From the NCBI GenBank assembly GCA_031555175.1, contig JAVBUP010000022.1, positions 1 through 20,892 of the forward strand: DNA of 20,892 bases. Direction: 5' to 3'. This DNA is from JAVBUP01 sp031555175. Lineage in GTDB: Bacteria > Bacillota_I > Bacilli_A > Erysipelotrichales > Coprobacillaceae. Positions 12,906 to 19,830 of this stretch are shown piece after piece. Both the position numbers and the translations under genes were made by a program. Position 1 is the stretch's first letter. Each line of letters starts with the position of its first letter. The notes beneath the pieces are model-generated. The model worked only from the letters and a program-made list of their open reading frames with translations, was not told the origin of the DNA and did not search any database.

Positions 12906-13068
12906 AAACTCGCAATTTGATTTAATAATTGAACTACTTTGTTTTAAACTAATAATGTATACCAAATAGTGGTGAAATAGTAATCGGCATGAATGAATTA
13001 TTAGTAATTAATAGTTTGTTGATTGCTCGATTAGTAGGACATAAAAAATGATTATAGCTGTTAATATA
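12906..13068 (+). other. Gap after gltA; no clear gene, possible small RNA
   Basis: No supported gene. A promoter-like pair (TTGAAC near 12933 and an ATAATG about 17 nt on) and the downstream hairpin at 13069-13103 would delimit a transcript of about 140 nt. A 20-codon frame (ATG near 12990, ending in G-H-K-K) lies inside but its nearest ribosome binding site is too far upstream. It could equally be the 3' tail of the gltA message. Confidence 0.25.
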
Positions 13069-13103
13069 AAAGTGCATTGCGTCTTTTGATCACAATGCAC
13101 TTT
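13069..13103. terminator. Hairpin terminator of ogt (and possibly of the gltA side)
   Basis: 11-bp perfect stem AAAGTGCATTG / CAATGCACTTT (13069-13079 with 13093-13103), 13-nt loop. The minus strand follows with TTTTATATTAA and the plus strand with TTTGTTTTATTTT. It starts 3 nt beyond the ogt stop codon. Confidence 0.75.
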
Positions 13104-13106
13104 GTT

Positions 13107-13571
13107 TTATTTTCTTTCATTTTGCTCTAGAGCTAGTAAATATTCTTTAATCTCAATTCCTCCAGCATAACCAACTAATTTATTATTAGCTCCTACTACA
13201 CGGTGACATGGTATTACAATAGCCAATTTATTCTTATTATTAGCCCCACCAACAGCTCTACTTGCATTTGGATTGCCAACTGCTTCAGCTTGTTGTTTAT
13301 AGGTTCTAGTCTCACCATAAGGGATATCTATTAAGGCGTTCCACGCCTTCTTTTGAAATTCAGTACCATCCAATCTTAAGTTAATATCAAATATTTCACG
13401 CTCTTTATTTAAATATTCAATGATTTGATTTTTGGCTTTAAGAACTTCGCCAATAGCATTATCAGGATAAAGTTTATCTTTAACCAAAGTAATATAAACT
13501 ACTTCTTCTTCATTTCCAATGATTTCAATTAAACCAAATTGCCAAGTGATATATGCAACTCTACTTGACAT
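13107..13571 (-). CDS. ogt: Methylated-DNA--protein-cysteine methyltransferase
   Basis: A 154-residue O6-alkylguanine-DNA alkyltransferase that repairs alkylated guanine by irreversible transfer to its own cysteine. The active-site motif I-P-C-H-R-V-V-G is at 120-127 (Cys122), the Arg finger region N-A-S-R-A-V-G-G-A-N-N at 102-112 (Arg105), and Y-G-E-T-R-T-Y at 85-91 in the DNA-binding domain. The N-terminal domain is short. Start ATG 13571 gives the expected N-terminus; it overlaps the upstream fusion gene by 11 nt, so translation is coupled. Longer in-frame starts (13583, 13601) would only add residues inside the upstream gene. Confidence 0.93.
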   Translation of the reverse strand: MSSRVAYITWQFGLIEIIGNEEEVVYITLVKDKLYPDNAIGEVLKAKNQIIEYLNKEREIFDINLRLDGTEFQKKAWNALIDIPYGETRTYKQQAEAVGNPNASRAVGGANNKNKLAIVIPCHRVVGANNKLVGYAGGIEIKEYLLALEQNERK

Positions 13572-14505
13572 GACGTTTACCATACATACAATCAATTTCA
13601 ATTGATAAAATGTTTAGTGGAATTTTCTCGGCACTTTCTTTAGTCATCATTGGTTGACTAGGAGCTAAATCTTGCATTAGCTTTTTTAAAACTTCATATT
13701 TTTCTTCATTTGCTTGAACTAATTTGCCAAATACCATTACTGATTCATAATTATTAGTTGTCGCAACTTCTTTTAATCCAAGGTCATTGATTACTGTGAA
13801 ACAGCATTGTTTATCAATTCCGTTCAATTTATAACCTTGTAAGCCAGTATGAAAATAAATTCTATCTCTATATACTACATGATTTATACCAATGGCATAG
13901 GGGAAATCATTAGTGATTGCTAATGTTCCAAAATGAGCCTTTTCTATTATTTCAACAGCCTCATTCTTAGCTATTAATTTATATTTCTTCCTGATCGTTG
14001 GGTAATGGTTTTGATATATTTCCAAAGCTTCAGCCGTACATTCTTCAATAAATTTGGCTTTCAAATCTTGATATTCATCAATGCTAGATGTAGTAGTTAT
14101 AATTCTTTGCTTTAAGCTAGCGTAGTCATTTCTTATGCTATTATTATCTCTCAAGTAATTTCTAAAAACCAAATGTTTTTTTATCTCAGGATCCCCAATT
14201 TCGAAAATATGTACATGGTATAAATGTTTTCCGTTTTCTTCTTTCACAAAGTATCTTCTACCAGTTATTCCGTGTTCTCCAAAACCAATATAATCAGTAA
14301 TGCATAAATTGTCGATGGCGTTTATATCAAACACTTCAATAAGAATATCTATCGTTGGCTTAGCACATAAACCATTAACTGCCGTACTACCTATATGAAA
14401 AATATTAATCAAATTACCTAATAATATTTCTTCCCATAATTTGCTTTCTTGTAGATACAGGGTTGACCAATTTTTATCATAGTCTTGTATTATAACTTCT
14501 CTCAT
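13561..14505 (-). CDS. Fusion: GrpB/UPF0157 nucleotidyltransferase-like domain + PNPOx-like (NimA-type) domain
   Basis: 314 residues in two domains. Residues 1-165 are a GrpB (UPF0157) domain of nucleotidyltransferase fold, with F-H-I-G-S-T-A-V (36-43), K-P-T-I-D-I-L-I (49-56, metal-ligand Asp53), Y-H-V-H-I-F (96-101) and H-L-V-F-R-N-Y-L-R (111-119). Residues about 172-314 form a pyridoxamine-5'-phosphate-oxidase-like split barrel, as in flavin-binding NimA-type proteins: H-F-G-T-L-A-I (191-197), I-Y-F-H-T-G (216-221), then V-M-V-F-G-K-L. Neither half has an assured substrate. The start has AGGAGG 7 nt upstream. It is the first gene of an operon with ogt, under a promoter overlapped by an 8-bp dyad, so a stress or detoxification role is a reasonable inference. 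Confidence 0.85.
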   Translation of the reverse strand: MREVIIQDYDKNWSTLYLQESKLWEEILLGNLINIFHIGSTAVNGLCAKPTIDILIEVFDINAIDNLCITDYIGFGEHGITGRRYFVKEENGKHLYHVHIFEIGDPEIKKHLVFRNYLRDNNSIRNDYASLKQRIITTTSSIDEYQDLKAKFIEECTAEALEIYQNHYPTIRKKYKLIAKNEAVEIIEKAHFGTLAITNDFPYAIGINHVVYRDRIYFHTGLQGYKLNGIDKQCCFTVINDLGLKEVATTNNYESVMVFGKLVQANEEKYEVLKKLMQDLAPSQPMMTKESAEKIPLNILSIEIDCMYGKRHVK

Positions 14506-14530
14506 AATTATGCCTCCTATTGTTGCATAG

Positions 14531-14559
14531 ATTATAGCACAAAGCTTTGATGCTTTGTG
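14531..14559 (-). promoter_or_regulatory. Promoter and dyad operator of the grpB/pnpox-ogt operon
   Basis: Minus strand: an extended -10, TGCTATAAT (TATAAT at 14536-14531), abutted upstream by the inverted repeat CACAAAGC-N6-GCTTTGTG (14538-14559). The repeat covers the spacer and -35, where no -35 hexamer is recognisable. It is followed by A rather than T on the plus strand and is not a terminator, so it is most likely a regulator binding site. Confidence 0.55.
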
Positions 14560-14771
14560 AAAAAACTATCTTAAATAACCACTTAATTTTTATAGTGAAA
14601 CCAAGTGAGACTAATATATAAGTTATGGTTATCTATTTTATAACAGAAGTAAGGAAAACTAGGTTTTAGCAAACATTTCAAAGGCAAGAATAGAATAACT
14701 ATTAATCATAAAATATTTATTTTACTGTCAATAATAGTCTAAATTTGGTATGATAAATCACGGTGATAAAA
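14560..14771. other. Intergenic region before the NA37 gene
   Basis: No gene seen. It holds an inverted repeat ATAACCA / TGGTTAT (14575-14581, 14626-14632) with a second short pairing inside it, and a weak promoter for the rightward gene (-10 TATGAT near 14750). Composition is strongly AT-rich. Confidence 0.35.
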
Positions 14772-15779
14772 ATGGAAACAACAATTATAATTGATAAGAT
14801 GATTATGCATCATGTAGATATGACAACTAAGAAGATAATTTTTGCAGCAAAGTTAATAGAGTTACAAGAAACATCTTTAGAATACTATCATACAAAACTC
14901 GATAAGATATTTGCTAGTCCCTCGTTAAAAAATATTAATGTGGCTACGCTTGGCTTACATGTTAATAGAGCGAATGTCTCACAAGAAAGCGATGAAAAAT
15001 TTATAAGTTCATCAAAGGAAACAGTCCAAGATTTATATAATTACTTTATTATGTTTGAGGATATGCCTACATGCAATATCGTCTTTGTTGAATGCAAAGT
15101 TGATGGTGTTAAGCATCATATAATGATGAAACTTAATTTTAAACTTGTGGAGACTAATGTAATTGAGGAAGATGGTGGACAAATGATTGTTCGAGTTGCT
15201 CAACGTTTTAATCTTCCATCAAAGGGGCTTAATGTCGAAGAGGCAATTGTAGTTAATCAAGAAACTAAGGAAGTTAAAATTATTGAACGCAAGTTTATGC
15301 TAGATGGGAAAATGGATACTTATATTAGTAACCTTTATTTACAAGGGTATACGGAGTTGAATGATAGACAAAAGATCTCAATCATGGAAAAATCAATTAA
15401 GAGAATTAATCGTGAATACAATAATAATGATATTGATACATTAGCTTTAACTAAACATAAAATGGTTGAGAGTATTGTAGAAGAAAATCAAATTAATCCA
15501 ATTCAAATTGCTATAAAGGTGTTTGAAAAAGACTATGGTGCTCAAACTGAATGTATAGAGATGATTAAAGAAGCTGGGGTTGTAGAAGAAGATACTGTTA
15601 ATAGTTCATTCTATTATCCACAGAAATTAGGAAAGTGTAGGATTTTTACTGATACTGAAGTAGAAATAATAATAAATGCTCAAGATTATATCCAAGGGAA
15701 TTACATTAGAAAGCAAGAAAACCCTGATGGGTCAATATCACTAATCCTAGATAATATTCATGAGTTGACAATGAAATAA
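14772..15779 (+). CDS. Nucleoid-associated protein, NA37/YejK family
   Basis: 335 residues with the pattern of the 37-kDa nucleoid-associated family (PF04245). The N-terminal I-I-I-D-K-M-I-M-H-H-V-D with I-F-A-A-K-L is followed by L-E-Y-Y-H-T-K-L-D-K-I, the central C-N-I-V-F-V-E-C, L-P-S-K-G-L-N-V-E-E-A-I-V-V-N, I-I-E-R-K-F and D-G-K-M-D-T-Y-I-S-N-L-Y-L. E. coli YejK binds DNA; in Bacillota the role is largely unstudied, and some members sit near mobile or defence genes. ATG 14772 is chosen as start, with the ribosome binding site GGTGAT just before it; an in-frame GTG at 14763 lies within that site. No terminator is obvious after the stop. Confidence 0.7.
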   Translation: METTIIIDKMIMHHVDMTTKKIIFAAKLIELQETSLEYYHTKLDKIFASPSLKNINVATLGLHVNRANVSQESDEKFISSSKETVQDLYNYFIMFEDMPTCNIVFVECKVDGVKHHIMMKLNFKLVETNVIEEDGGQMIVRVAQRFNLPSKGLNVEEAIVVNQETKEVKIIERKFMLDGKMDTYISNLYLQGYTELNDRQKISIMEKSIKRINREYNNNDIDTLALTKHKMVESIVEENQINPIQIAIKVFEKDYGAQTECIEMIKEAGVVEEDTVNSSFYYPQKLGKCRIFTDTEVEIIINAQDYIQGNYIRKQENPDGSISLILDNIHELTMK

Positions 15780-15823
15780 ACTAATTCATTTATAGTTGTT
15801 TGCATCTAAAATAATTCTGTTTA

Positions 15824-15852
15824 TCGACAAAAAATATAGATGGTGTTATATT
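15824..15852 (+). promoter_or_regulatory. SigA-type promoter of the pilin gene
   Basis: TCGACA (15824-15829), a 17-bp spacer and TATATT (15847-15852), about 28 nt before the start codon. Confidence 0.6.
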
Positions 15853-15880
15853 ATATATAAGCACAGCAAGGAGATAAACT

Positions 15881-16561
15881 ATGATTAAAAGGATTAAGAG
15901 AAAAGCTGGTTTTACACTGGTTGAAATAATAGTTGTATTAGCCATTATTGCTGTTTTATTAGCAATAACAGTACCAGCAATTGCTGGGTATATTGAGCAA
16001 GCGAAAAAGACTGGATGTGAAGGGAACCGCAACTATGTTATGAAGTATTACGATGCATATCTTGAGGTCCACTCACTAGATAATAACGAGACTTCATTTG
16101 CAAGTTACGTGACTGATACATATGGTAATGATTGGGATGATGGTTGTCCAGATGATGGAGAATATACTTTTATAGGTTATGGTGATCATGCCTATATTGA
16201 GTGTAGCATTCATGGGGTGAATGAAGGGATTGAACTTGCAGCGGATAAAGCTTTAGAATTTGCAACAAACTTGTCATTACCAGAAGTTTTAGAGAAGTTA
16301 AGAATATCAATTAATCTTAACGGGTATCACATTGATTCAGCCGGAGCAGCCGCTAGTACGACTGGGAAACGAATTATGGAAGCATTTGCGCCATATGGGT
16401 ATACCTTAGCAGAGGGGAGTTGGGTTCTTGTTGGAAGAGGTGGACAAAAATATGATTTAATTTATACTGATCAAGATATCAGTAAAATGGCAGTTGGTGA
16501 TACAGTTAAGGTTTATGGTGTCTCTATTCCAAATACAAGTAATCAAACATGGGCTATGTGA
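15881..16561 (+). CDS. Type IV pilin-like (prepilin) protein, 3' end probably frameshifted
   Basis: 226 residues as read. The N-terminus is a class III prepilin signal: basic leader M-I-K-R-I-K-R-K-A-G, cleavage expected between Gly10 and Phe11, then F-T-L-V-E-I-I-V-V-L with Glu15 (position +5), and a hydrophobic helix to about residue 32. A globular domain follows, with Cys46, Cys89 and Cys108. AAGGAGAT precedes the ATG. No prepilin peptidase, ATPase or other pilin gene is in the window, so this is a detached minor pilin or pseudopilin. The frame stops at a TGA directly after N-Q-T-W-A-M, but coding-like sequence continues in the -1 frame to 16647, just before the terminator. Confidence 0.85.
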   Translation: MIKRIKRKAGFTLVEIIVVLAIIAVLLAITVPAIAGYIEQAKKTGCEGNRNYVMKYYDAYLEVHSLDNNETSFASYVTDTYGNDWDDGCPDDGEYTFIGYGDHAYIECSIHGVNEGIELAADKALEFATNLSLPEVLEKLRISINLNGYHIDSAGAAASTTGKRIMEAFAPYGYTLAEGSWVLVGRGGQKYDLIYTDQDISKMAVGDTVKVYGVSIPNTSNQTWAM

Positions 16562-16647
16562 CAGTGGGAAAAGCTGGTGAGCCTTATAACTATAATATAA
16601 TACCTTGTGTGACTATGACTCAATTGACAGCTTCACAATCAAAATAG
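16555..16647 (+). pseudogene. Displaced 3' end of the pilin gene (-1 frame)
   Basis: After the codon for Ala (16553-16555), re-reading base 16555 in the -1 frame gives Y-V-T-V-G-K-A-G-E-P-Y-N-Y-N-I-I-P and ends T-A-S-Q-S-K at a TAG (16645-16647). One extra T (GCTTAT instead of GCTAT) would join it to the pilin frame as W-A-Y-V-T-V-G-K. The terminator begins 8 nt beyond this stop, as elsewhere in the window, whereas it is 94 nt beyond the TGA. No slippery heptamer is seen, so a mutation or a sequencing error is likelier than programmed frameshifting. Confidence 0.6.
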
Positions 16648-16655
16648 CAAAAGAT

Positions 16656-16693
16656 AACGGTGTAATCTCAATAATTACACCGTTTATTTTTTT
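16656..16693. terminator. Terminator of the pilin gene, shared with the serine hydrolase gene
   Basis: 11-bp stem AACGGTGTAAT / ATTACACCGTT (16656-16666 with 16674-16684), 7-nt loop, plus-strand T-rich tail 16683-16693. On the minus strand it follows the serine-hydrolase stop codon by 7 nt with a weaker T-run. Confidence 0.85.
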
Positions 16694-17669
16694 ACTGGAA
16701 TAATGGTTCAATATGGTTCTTTATTAAATCAATTCTATCCTTTGCTCTGGGAACAAAGAACCCTGAGATTGCAATAACAAGACTATTCTTGCTATTAAAA
16801 TAGATGACATTACCTCCATCTCCCATTGCAGCGCAAGCATGTTCTTGCTCATCGATCACCCACCATAGATATCCATAATCAAGATTTCTTTTATCCCAAT
16901 GGCTTTGAGGAGAAGTGCTATCTTTTATCCACTGTTCAGGCACTATTTGTTTTTTATCAAGACGCCCTTGATTTAAATATAGTAATCCAATTTTCGCCAT
17001 ATCCATAGTTGATAAGGTAAGTCCCCAACCAGCTGTATTGGTGTTGTTGTCGTCTCTTGCCCAGCCACTGATATCTGTTGATTTATTGAAAGCAAGTTGT
17101 TCTTCTTTGTTGCTAAAATAAAGAGATTTTTCTATATTAATATTTAGTGGTTTAAATAGGTTTTCAGTAGCAAAATCTAAAACTGTTTGTCCGGTTGAAT
17201 TACTAATAATACCAGATAGTATATCCGGTCCGATTAGTGGAGTATATCTAAACTTCTTTGATTGTTTTTTACCACCTAAATAATCCAATGAAAAATTTAC
17301 GTAATTTGAACTAGTAAAGTATTTTATATAAGGAGCAAAGCGATATTTAAAAGGAGCTGTCATTGTAATTAAATCTTTAATAGAAATATCTTGAATAATC
17401 TTTTCCTTTGCATTAATTTTGTAATTTGGAAAAAACTCTAATACTTTTTGATCTATGTTGTTAATGTATTTCTTATCAATTGCGATTCCAATGAGAGCAG
17501 AGATAATACTTTTTGTTACTGAATATATATGGATTTTACTATCAGATGTGCAGCTGTTGAAGTAATGTTCATACACTGTAATTCCATTCTTAAGTACAAC
17601 AATGCCTGTTGTGTTGCCGTACTTGTTATTAATGAGTTTTTCTAATTCGTTGATTTTTTCTTGATTCAT
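16692..17669 (-). CDS. Serine hydrolase, beta-lactamase class C / 6-aminohexanoate hydrolase-like
   Basis: A 325-residue protein of the serine beta-lactamase-like superfamily. The nucleophile motif is S-V-T-K (Ser50, Lys53) in Y-S-V-T-K-S-I. The second motif is Y-T-P (142-144) in F-R-Y-T-P-L-I-G, with Tyr142 the expected base; this departs from the Y-x-N of true class C enzymes and resembles the esterase/amidase branch. The C-terminal G-D-G-G-N replaces the K-T-G box, and D-Y-G-Y-L-W-W precedes it. It has no signal peptide, so it is probably cytoplasmic and acts on an ester or amide, not on cell-wall peptides. AAAGGA precedes the ATG. It follows merR by 34 nt and is probably under its control. 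Confidence 0.85.
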   Translation of the reverse strand: MNQEKINELEKLINNKYGNTTGIVVLKNGITVYEHYFNSCTSDSKIHIYSVTKSIISALIGIAIDKKYINNIDQKVLEFFPNYKINAKEKIIQDISIKDLITMTAPFKYRFAPYIKYFTSSNYVNFSLDYLGGKKQSKKFRYTPLIGPDILSGIISNSTGQTVLDFATENLFKPLNINIEKSLYFSNKEEQLAFNKSTDISGWARDDNNTNTAGWGLTLSTMDMAKIGLLYLNQGRLDKKQIVPEQWIKDSTSPQSHWDKRNLDYGYLWWVIDEQEHACAAMGDGGNVIYFNSKNSLVIAISGFFVPRAKDRIDLIKNHIEPLFQ

Positions 17670-17703
17670 AAGTTTTCCTTTCTGACAAGGATTTAGCGAC
17701 TAC

Positions 17704-18525
17704 CTATTTTACCCTTATTGGGTAATATATTTCAGTAACTAATTCAGATTCATTAATCGTATCTGAAGGATCTGTGACATATATTTCATAAACAGCATCA
17801 CTTGACTCAAAATTATTCAATTCTGCATATTCGCGTTGTTTAGTATATACTGATGAAATATTTGAATAAGAGCCATAAAGTATAGTTTTAAGGCACTGCC
17901 CAGGGTTAAACTCTCTAGTGTTGCTGCTTGCTTCTTTGACTGGGATAGCAAATTCAATATCTATGCCCAGACTACTAAACTCTGCACTATGGAATAACAC
18001 CATTGGCTGTTTCACAATAGTTAGTTTGTATTGATTAATTATCTTAAGTATCTCAGCATAGCATTTGCTATATTCTTGTGGTAATTCATGTTGAGGAACA
18101 TGTTTGCGAACTGAAACTAGATACATACGCTCAACATCAACGACTTGCACTTCGATATTATCAAGATATGACATGATGGATTTGCCATCTTTTATGATTG
18201 CTATATCATTATTTAGTTTTGATAGTGTGGTCTGAGAGTCGATAATTTGTTGCTCAAGTTTGGCACTTGTTTGATTCAATAACAGATAGAGTTTTTCATC
18301 TTGATTATCATAATCATCAATGACTGTCTTAATTTCATCTAAAGAAAGGCCATATGATTTTAAACGATTAATTAATAGCATTTTTTGAAGTTGCCCAATG
18401 GAGTAATATCTATATCCATTCTCTGGGTTTACTTCTGTTGGGAATAATAAACCAATCTTGGCATAGTAACGAAGCGTTTTTGTTGATACTTTACATATAT
18501 TTGAAAACTCTCCAATAGATAACAT
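17704..18525 (-). CDS. MerR family regulator with GyrI-like effector domain
   Basis: 273 residues. The N-terminal winged helix (1-70) has L-S-I-G-E-F-S-N-I-C-K-V-S-T-K-T-L-R-Y-Y (2-21), G-L-L-F-P-T and G-Y-R-Y-Y (37-41). A dimerisation coiled coil follows (about 80-112), then a GyrI-like small-molecule-binding domain (about 118-273), the BmrR/TipA-type layout that senses drugs or other ligands. ATG 18525 is used because AGGAGG lies 7 nt upstream; longer frames run back through the promoter. Its promoter has the 19-bp spacer and central dyad that MerR proteins remodel, so it is very probably autoregulated together with the downstream serine hydrolase. Confidence 0.92.
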   Translation of the reverse strand: MLSIGEFSNICKVSTKTLRYYAKIGLLFPTEVNPENGYRYYSIGQLQKMLLINRLKSYGLSLDEIKTVIDDYDNQDEKLYLLLNQTSAKLEQQIIDSQTTLSKLNNDIAIIKDGKSIMSYLDNIEVQVVDVERMYLVSVRKHVPQHELPQEYSKCYAEILKIINQYKLTIVKQPMVLFHSAEFSSLGIDIEFAIPVKEASSNTREFNPGQCLKTILYGSYSNISSVYTKQREYAELNNFESSDAVYEIYVTDPSDTINESELVTEIYYPIRVK

Positions 18526-18550
18526 CACTAATCCTCCTTGTTCAATATTC

Positions 18551-18581
18551 ATCTTACACTTTGCCCTTACGGCAAAGTCAA
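18551..18581 (-). promoter_or_regulatory. MerR-type promoter and operator
   Basis: Minus strand: TTGACT (18581-18576), a 19-bp spacer and TAAGAT (18556-18551). The spacer and the end of the -35 hold a perfect 8-bp inverted repeat, ACTTTGCC-N5-GGCAAAGT (18558-18578). The over-long spacer plus a centred dyad is the hallmark of promoters activated by MerR-family untwisting. Confidence 0.8.
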
Positions 18582-18630
18582 TTACTACTATGAAAATAAC
18601 ATGATAAAAAAACAAAAGCAAGACAAATGT

Positions 18631-18662
18631 AAAAAGGAACATATGATAAAAGATGTTCCTTT
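18631..18662 (-). terminator. Terminator of asd
   Basis: 10-bp stem AAAGGAACAT / ATGTTCCTTT (18633-18642 with 18653-18662), 10-nt loop, minus-strand T-run at 18635-18631. The asd stop codon (18663-18661) overlaps the 5' arm. Confidence 0.82.
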
Positions 18663-19695
18663 ATATTAGATTTAATTCAATTAACTTAAATGCGATCTCG
18701 ATTGCATTATATGCTGCTCCTTTAAGCAGATTATCAGATACAATCCACATCGATAAACCATTTTTAGTTTCTAAGTCTTTACGAATACGACCAACTGCTA
18801 CTGTTTCACTACCTTCAAATTCTAGAGGAGTAGGATATAATTGTTGATAGACATTATCTACTAAAGTGATGCCTTTTGAATTTCCTACTAAAGTGAATAT
18901 GTCTTCAATAAGAAAATCCTTTTTTACTTCGACATACACTGATTCGCTATGTCCTCTATAAACTGGTACTCTTACGCAAGTAGCATTTACTTTTATGCTC
19001 TTGCCTAATATTTTCTTTGTTTCATTAATCATTTTCAATTCTTCTTTACTAAAATGAGTCTCTTGATCAAATGTATCAATTTGTGGCAACACATTAAAAG
19101 CGATTGGATAATGTTTTTTATCTTGCGCACAAGGTAGAACATGACATTCTGGTTCTTGATTATTGAGAATTGCGAAGGATTGTTGAGTGAGTTCTGTCAT
19201 TGCCTTATTTCCAGCACCGGAAACTGCCTGGTAAGTTGAGACAATTATTTTTTCTATATCTAAATGGTCATGAATTTGTTTTAAGGCACTTACCATTTGA
19301 ATAGTTGAGCAATTAGGATTAGCGATAATTCCATTGTGGTGTAATAATTCTTCACTATTTACTTCTGGAACAACAAGTGGAATATCATCGTGCATACGGA
19401 AATAGCTTGTATTATCTATTACGATAGCGCCGCTTTCTTTTGCATCATAAGCATATTCTTTCGAGATATTACCACCAGCACTAAAGAAAGCAATATCAAT
19501 ATCTATAAATGAATCATATGTTAGTTCTTCAACAACAAAATATTCATTATTGCATTTAATAAGTTTGCCAGCACTTCTTGATGAAGCTAATAGTTTTATA
19601 GATTCGTAAGGAAAATCATGTGTTATGAGGCAATTTAACATTTCTCTTCCTACGGCTCCAGTTGCACCAACAATAGCAACTTTGTATTTTTTCAT
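18661..19695 (-). CDS. asd: Aspartate-semialdehyde dehydrogenase
   Basis: The 344-residue enzyme reduces beta-aspartyl phosphate to aspartate semialdehyde with NADPH, the branch point to lysine/diaminopimelate, threonine and methionine. The nucleotide-binding motif is V-G-A-T-G-A-V-G (9-16), the catalytic cysteine lies in N-P-N-C-S-T (Cys129), the substrate-binding motif is R-V-P-V-Y-R-G-H (242-249, His249), and S-G-A-G follows Q-A-V. The length is normal. ATG 19695 gives the family N-terminus M-K-K-Y-K-V-A-I-V-G; longer frames only add a non-conserved leader. No good ribosome binding site precedes it. Instead a 15-codon leader frame with AAAGGAG ends in an overlap (ATGA) with this start, suggesting coupled translation. 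Confidence 0.94.
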   Translation of the reverse strand: MKKYKVAIVGATGAVGREMLNCLITHDFPYESIKLLASSRSAGKLIKCNNEYFVVEELTYDSFIDIDIAFFSAGGNISKEYAYDAKESGAIVIDNTSYFRMHDDIPLVVPEVNSEELLHHNGIIANPNCSTIQMVSALKQIHDHLDIEKIIVSTYQAVSGAGNKAMTELTQQSFAILNNQEPECHVLPCAQDKKHYPIAFNVLPQIDTFDQETHFSKEELKMINETKKILGKSIKVNATCVRVPVYRGHSESVYVEVKKDFLIEDIFTLVGNSKGITLVDNVYQQLYPTPLEFEGSETVAVGRIRKDLETKNGLSMWIVSDNLLKGAAYNAIEIAFKLIELNLI

Positions 19696-19739
19696 ATAAT
19701 TCTTGTATGATAATAGTGTACCTTGAGTACTAAAATCAT
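19692..19739 (-). CDS. Possible 15-residue leader peptide coupled to asd
   Basis: On the minus strand, AAAGGAG (19749-19743) is followed 3 nt later by an ATG and the short frame M-I-L-V-L-K-V-H-Y-Y-H-T-R-I-I. Its TGA overlaps the asd ATG as ATGA. The spacing is tight for efficient initiation, so this is tentative. There is no run of Lys, Thr or Met codons that would suggest classical attenuation. Confidence 0.35.
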   Translation of the reverse strand: MILVLKVHYYHTRII

Positions 19740-19765
19740 ACACTCCTTTCTTTCTATTTGTTACT

Positions 19766-19793
19766 ATATAAATAGAACCTGTTCTTTTTATAT
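19766..19793. promoter_or_regulatory. Near-perfect 28-bp dyad upstream of asd
   Basis: ATATAAATAGAAC-CT-GTTCTTTTTATAT: 13-bp arms with one mismatch and a 2-bp centre. The 2-nt centre makes a poor RNA hairpin, so a DNA operator for a dimeric regulator is likelier. It lies about 70-100 bp upstream of the asd start codon, where the promoter should be. Confidence 0.45.
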
Positions 19794-19830
19794 TTATTCT
19801 ATGGTACAGTCCATTCAAAGGAGAGTATTG

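Noticed and set aside
15790..16032. 80-codon minus-strand hydrophobic frame
   Set aside because: Antisense to the pilin signal region and its promoter; the hydrophobic look mirrors the pilin helix.
16559..16605. Reading TGA as Trp to extend the pilin
   Set aside because: Other genes use TGG for Trp and are not interrupted by TGA, and the extension ends after a few residues with no resemblance to a pilin C-terminus; the -1 frame explains the region better.
18653..18847. 64-codon plus-strand frame
   Set aside because: Antisense to the 3' end of asd and begins in its terminator.
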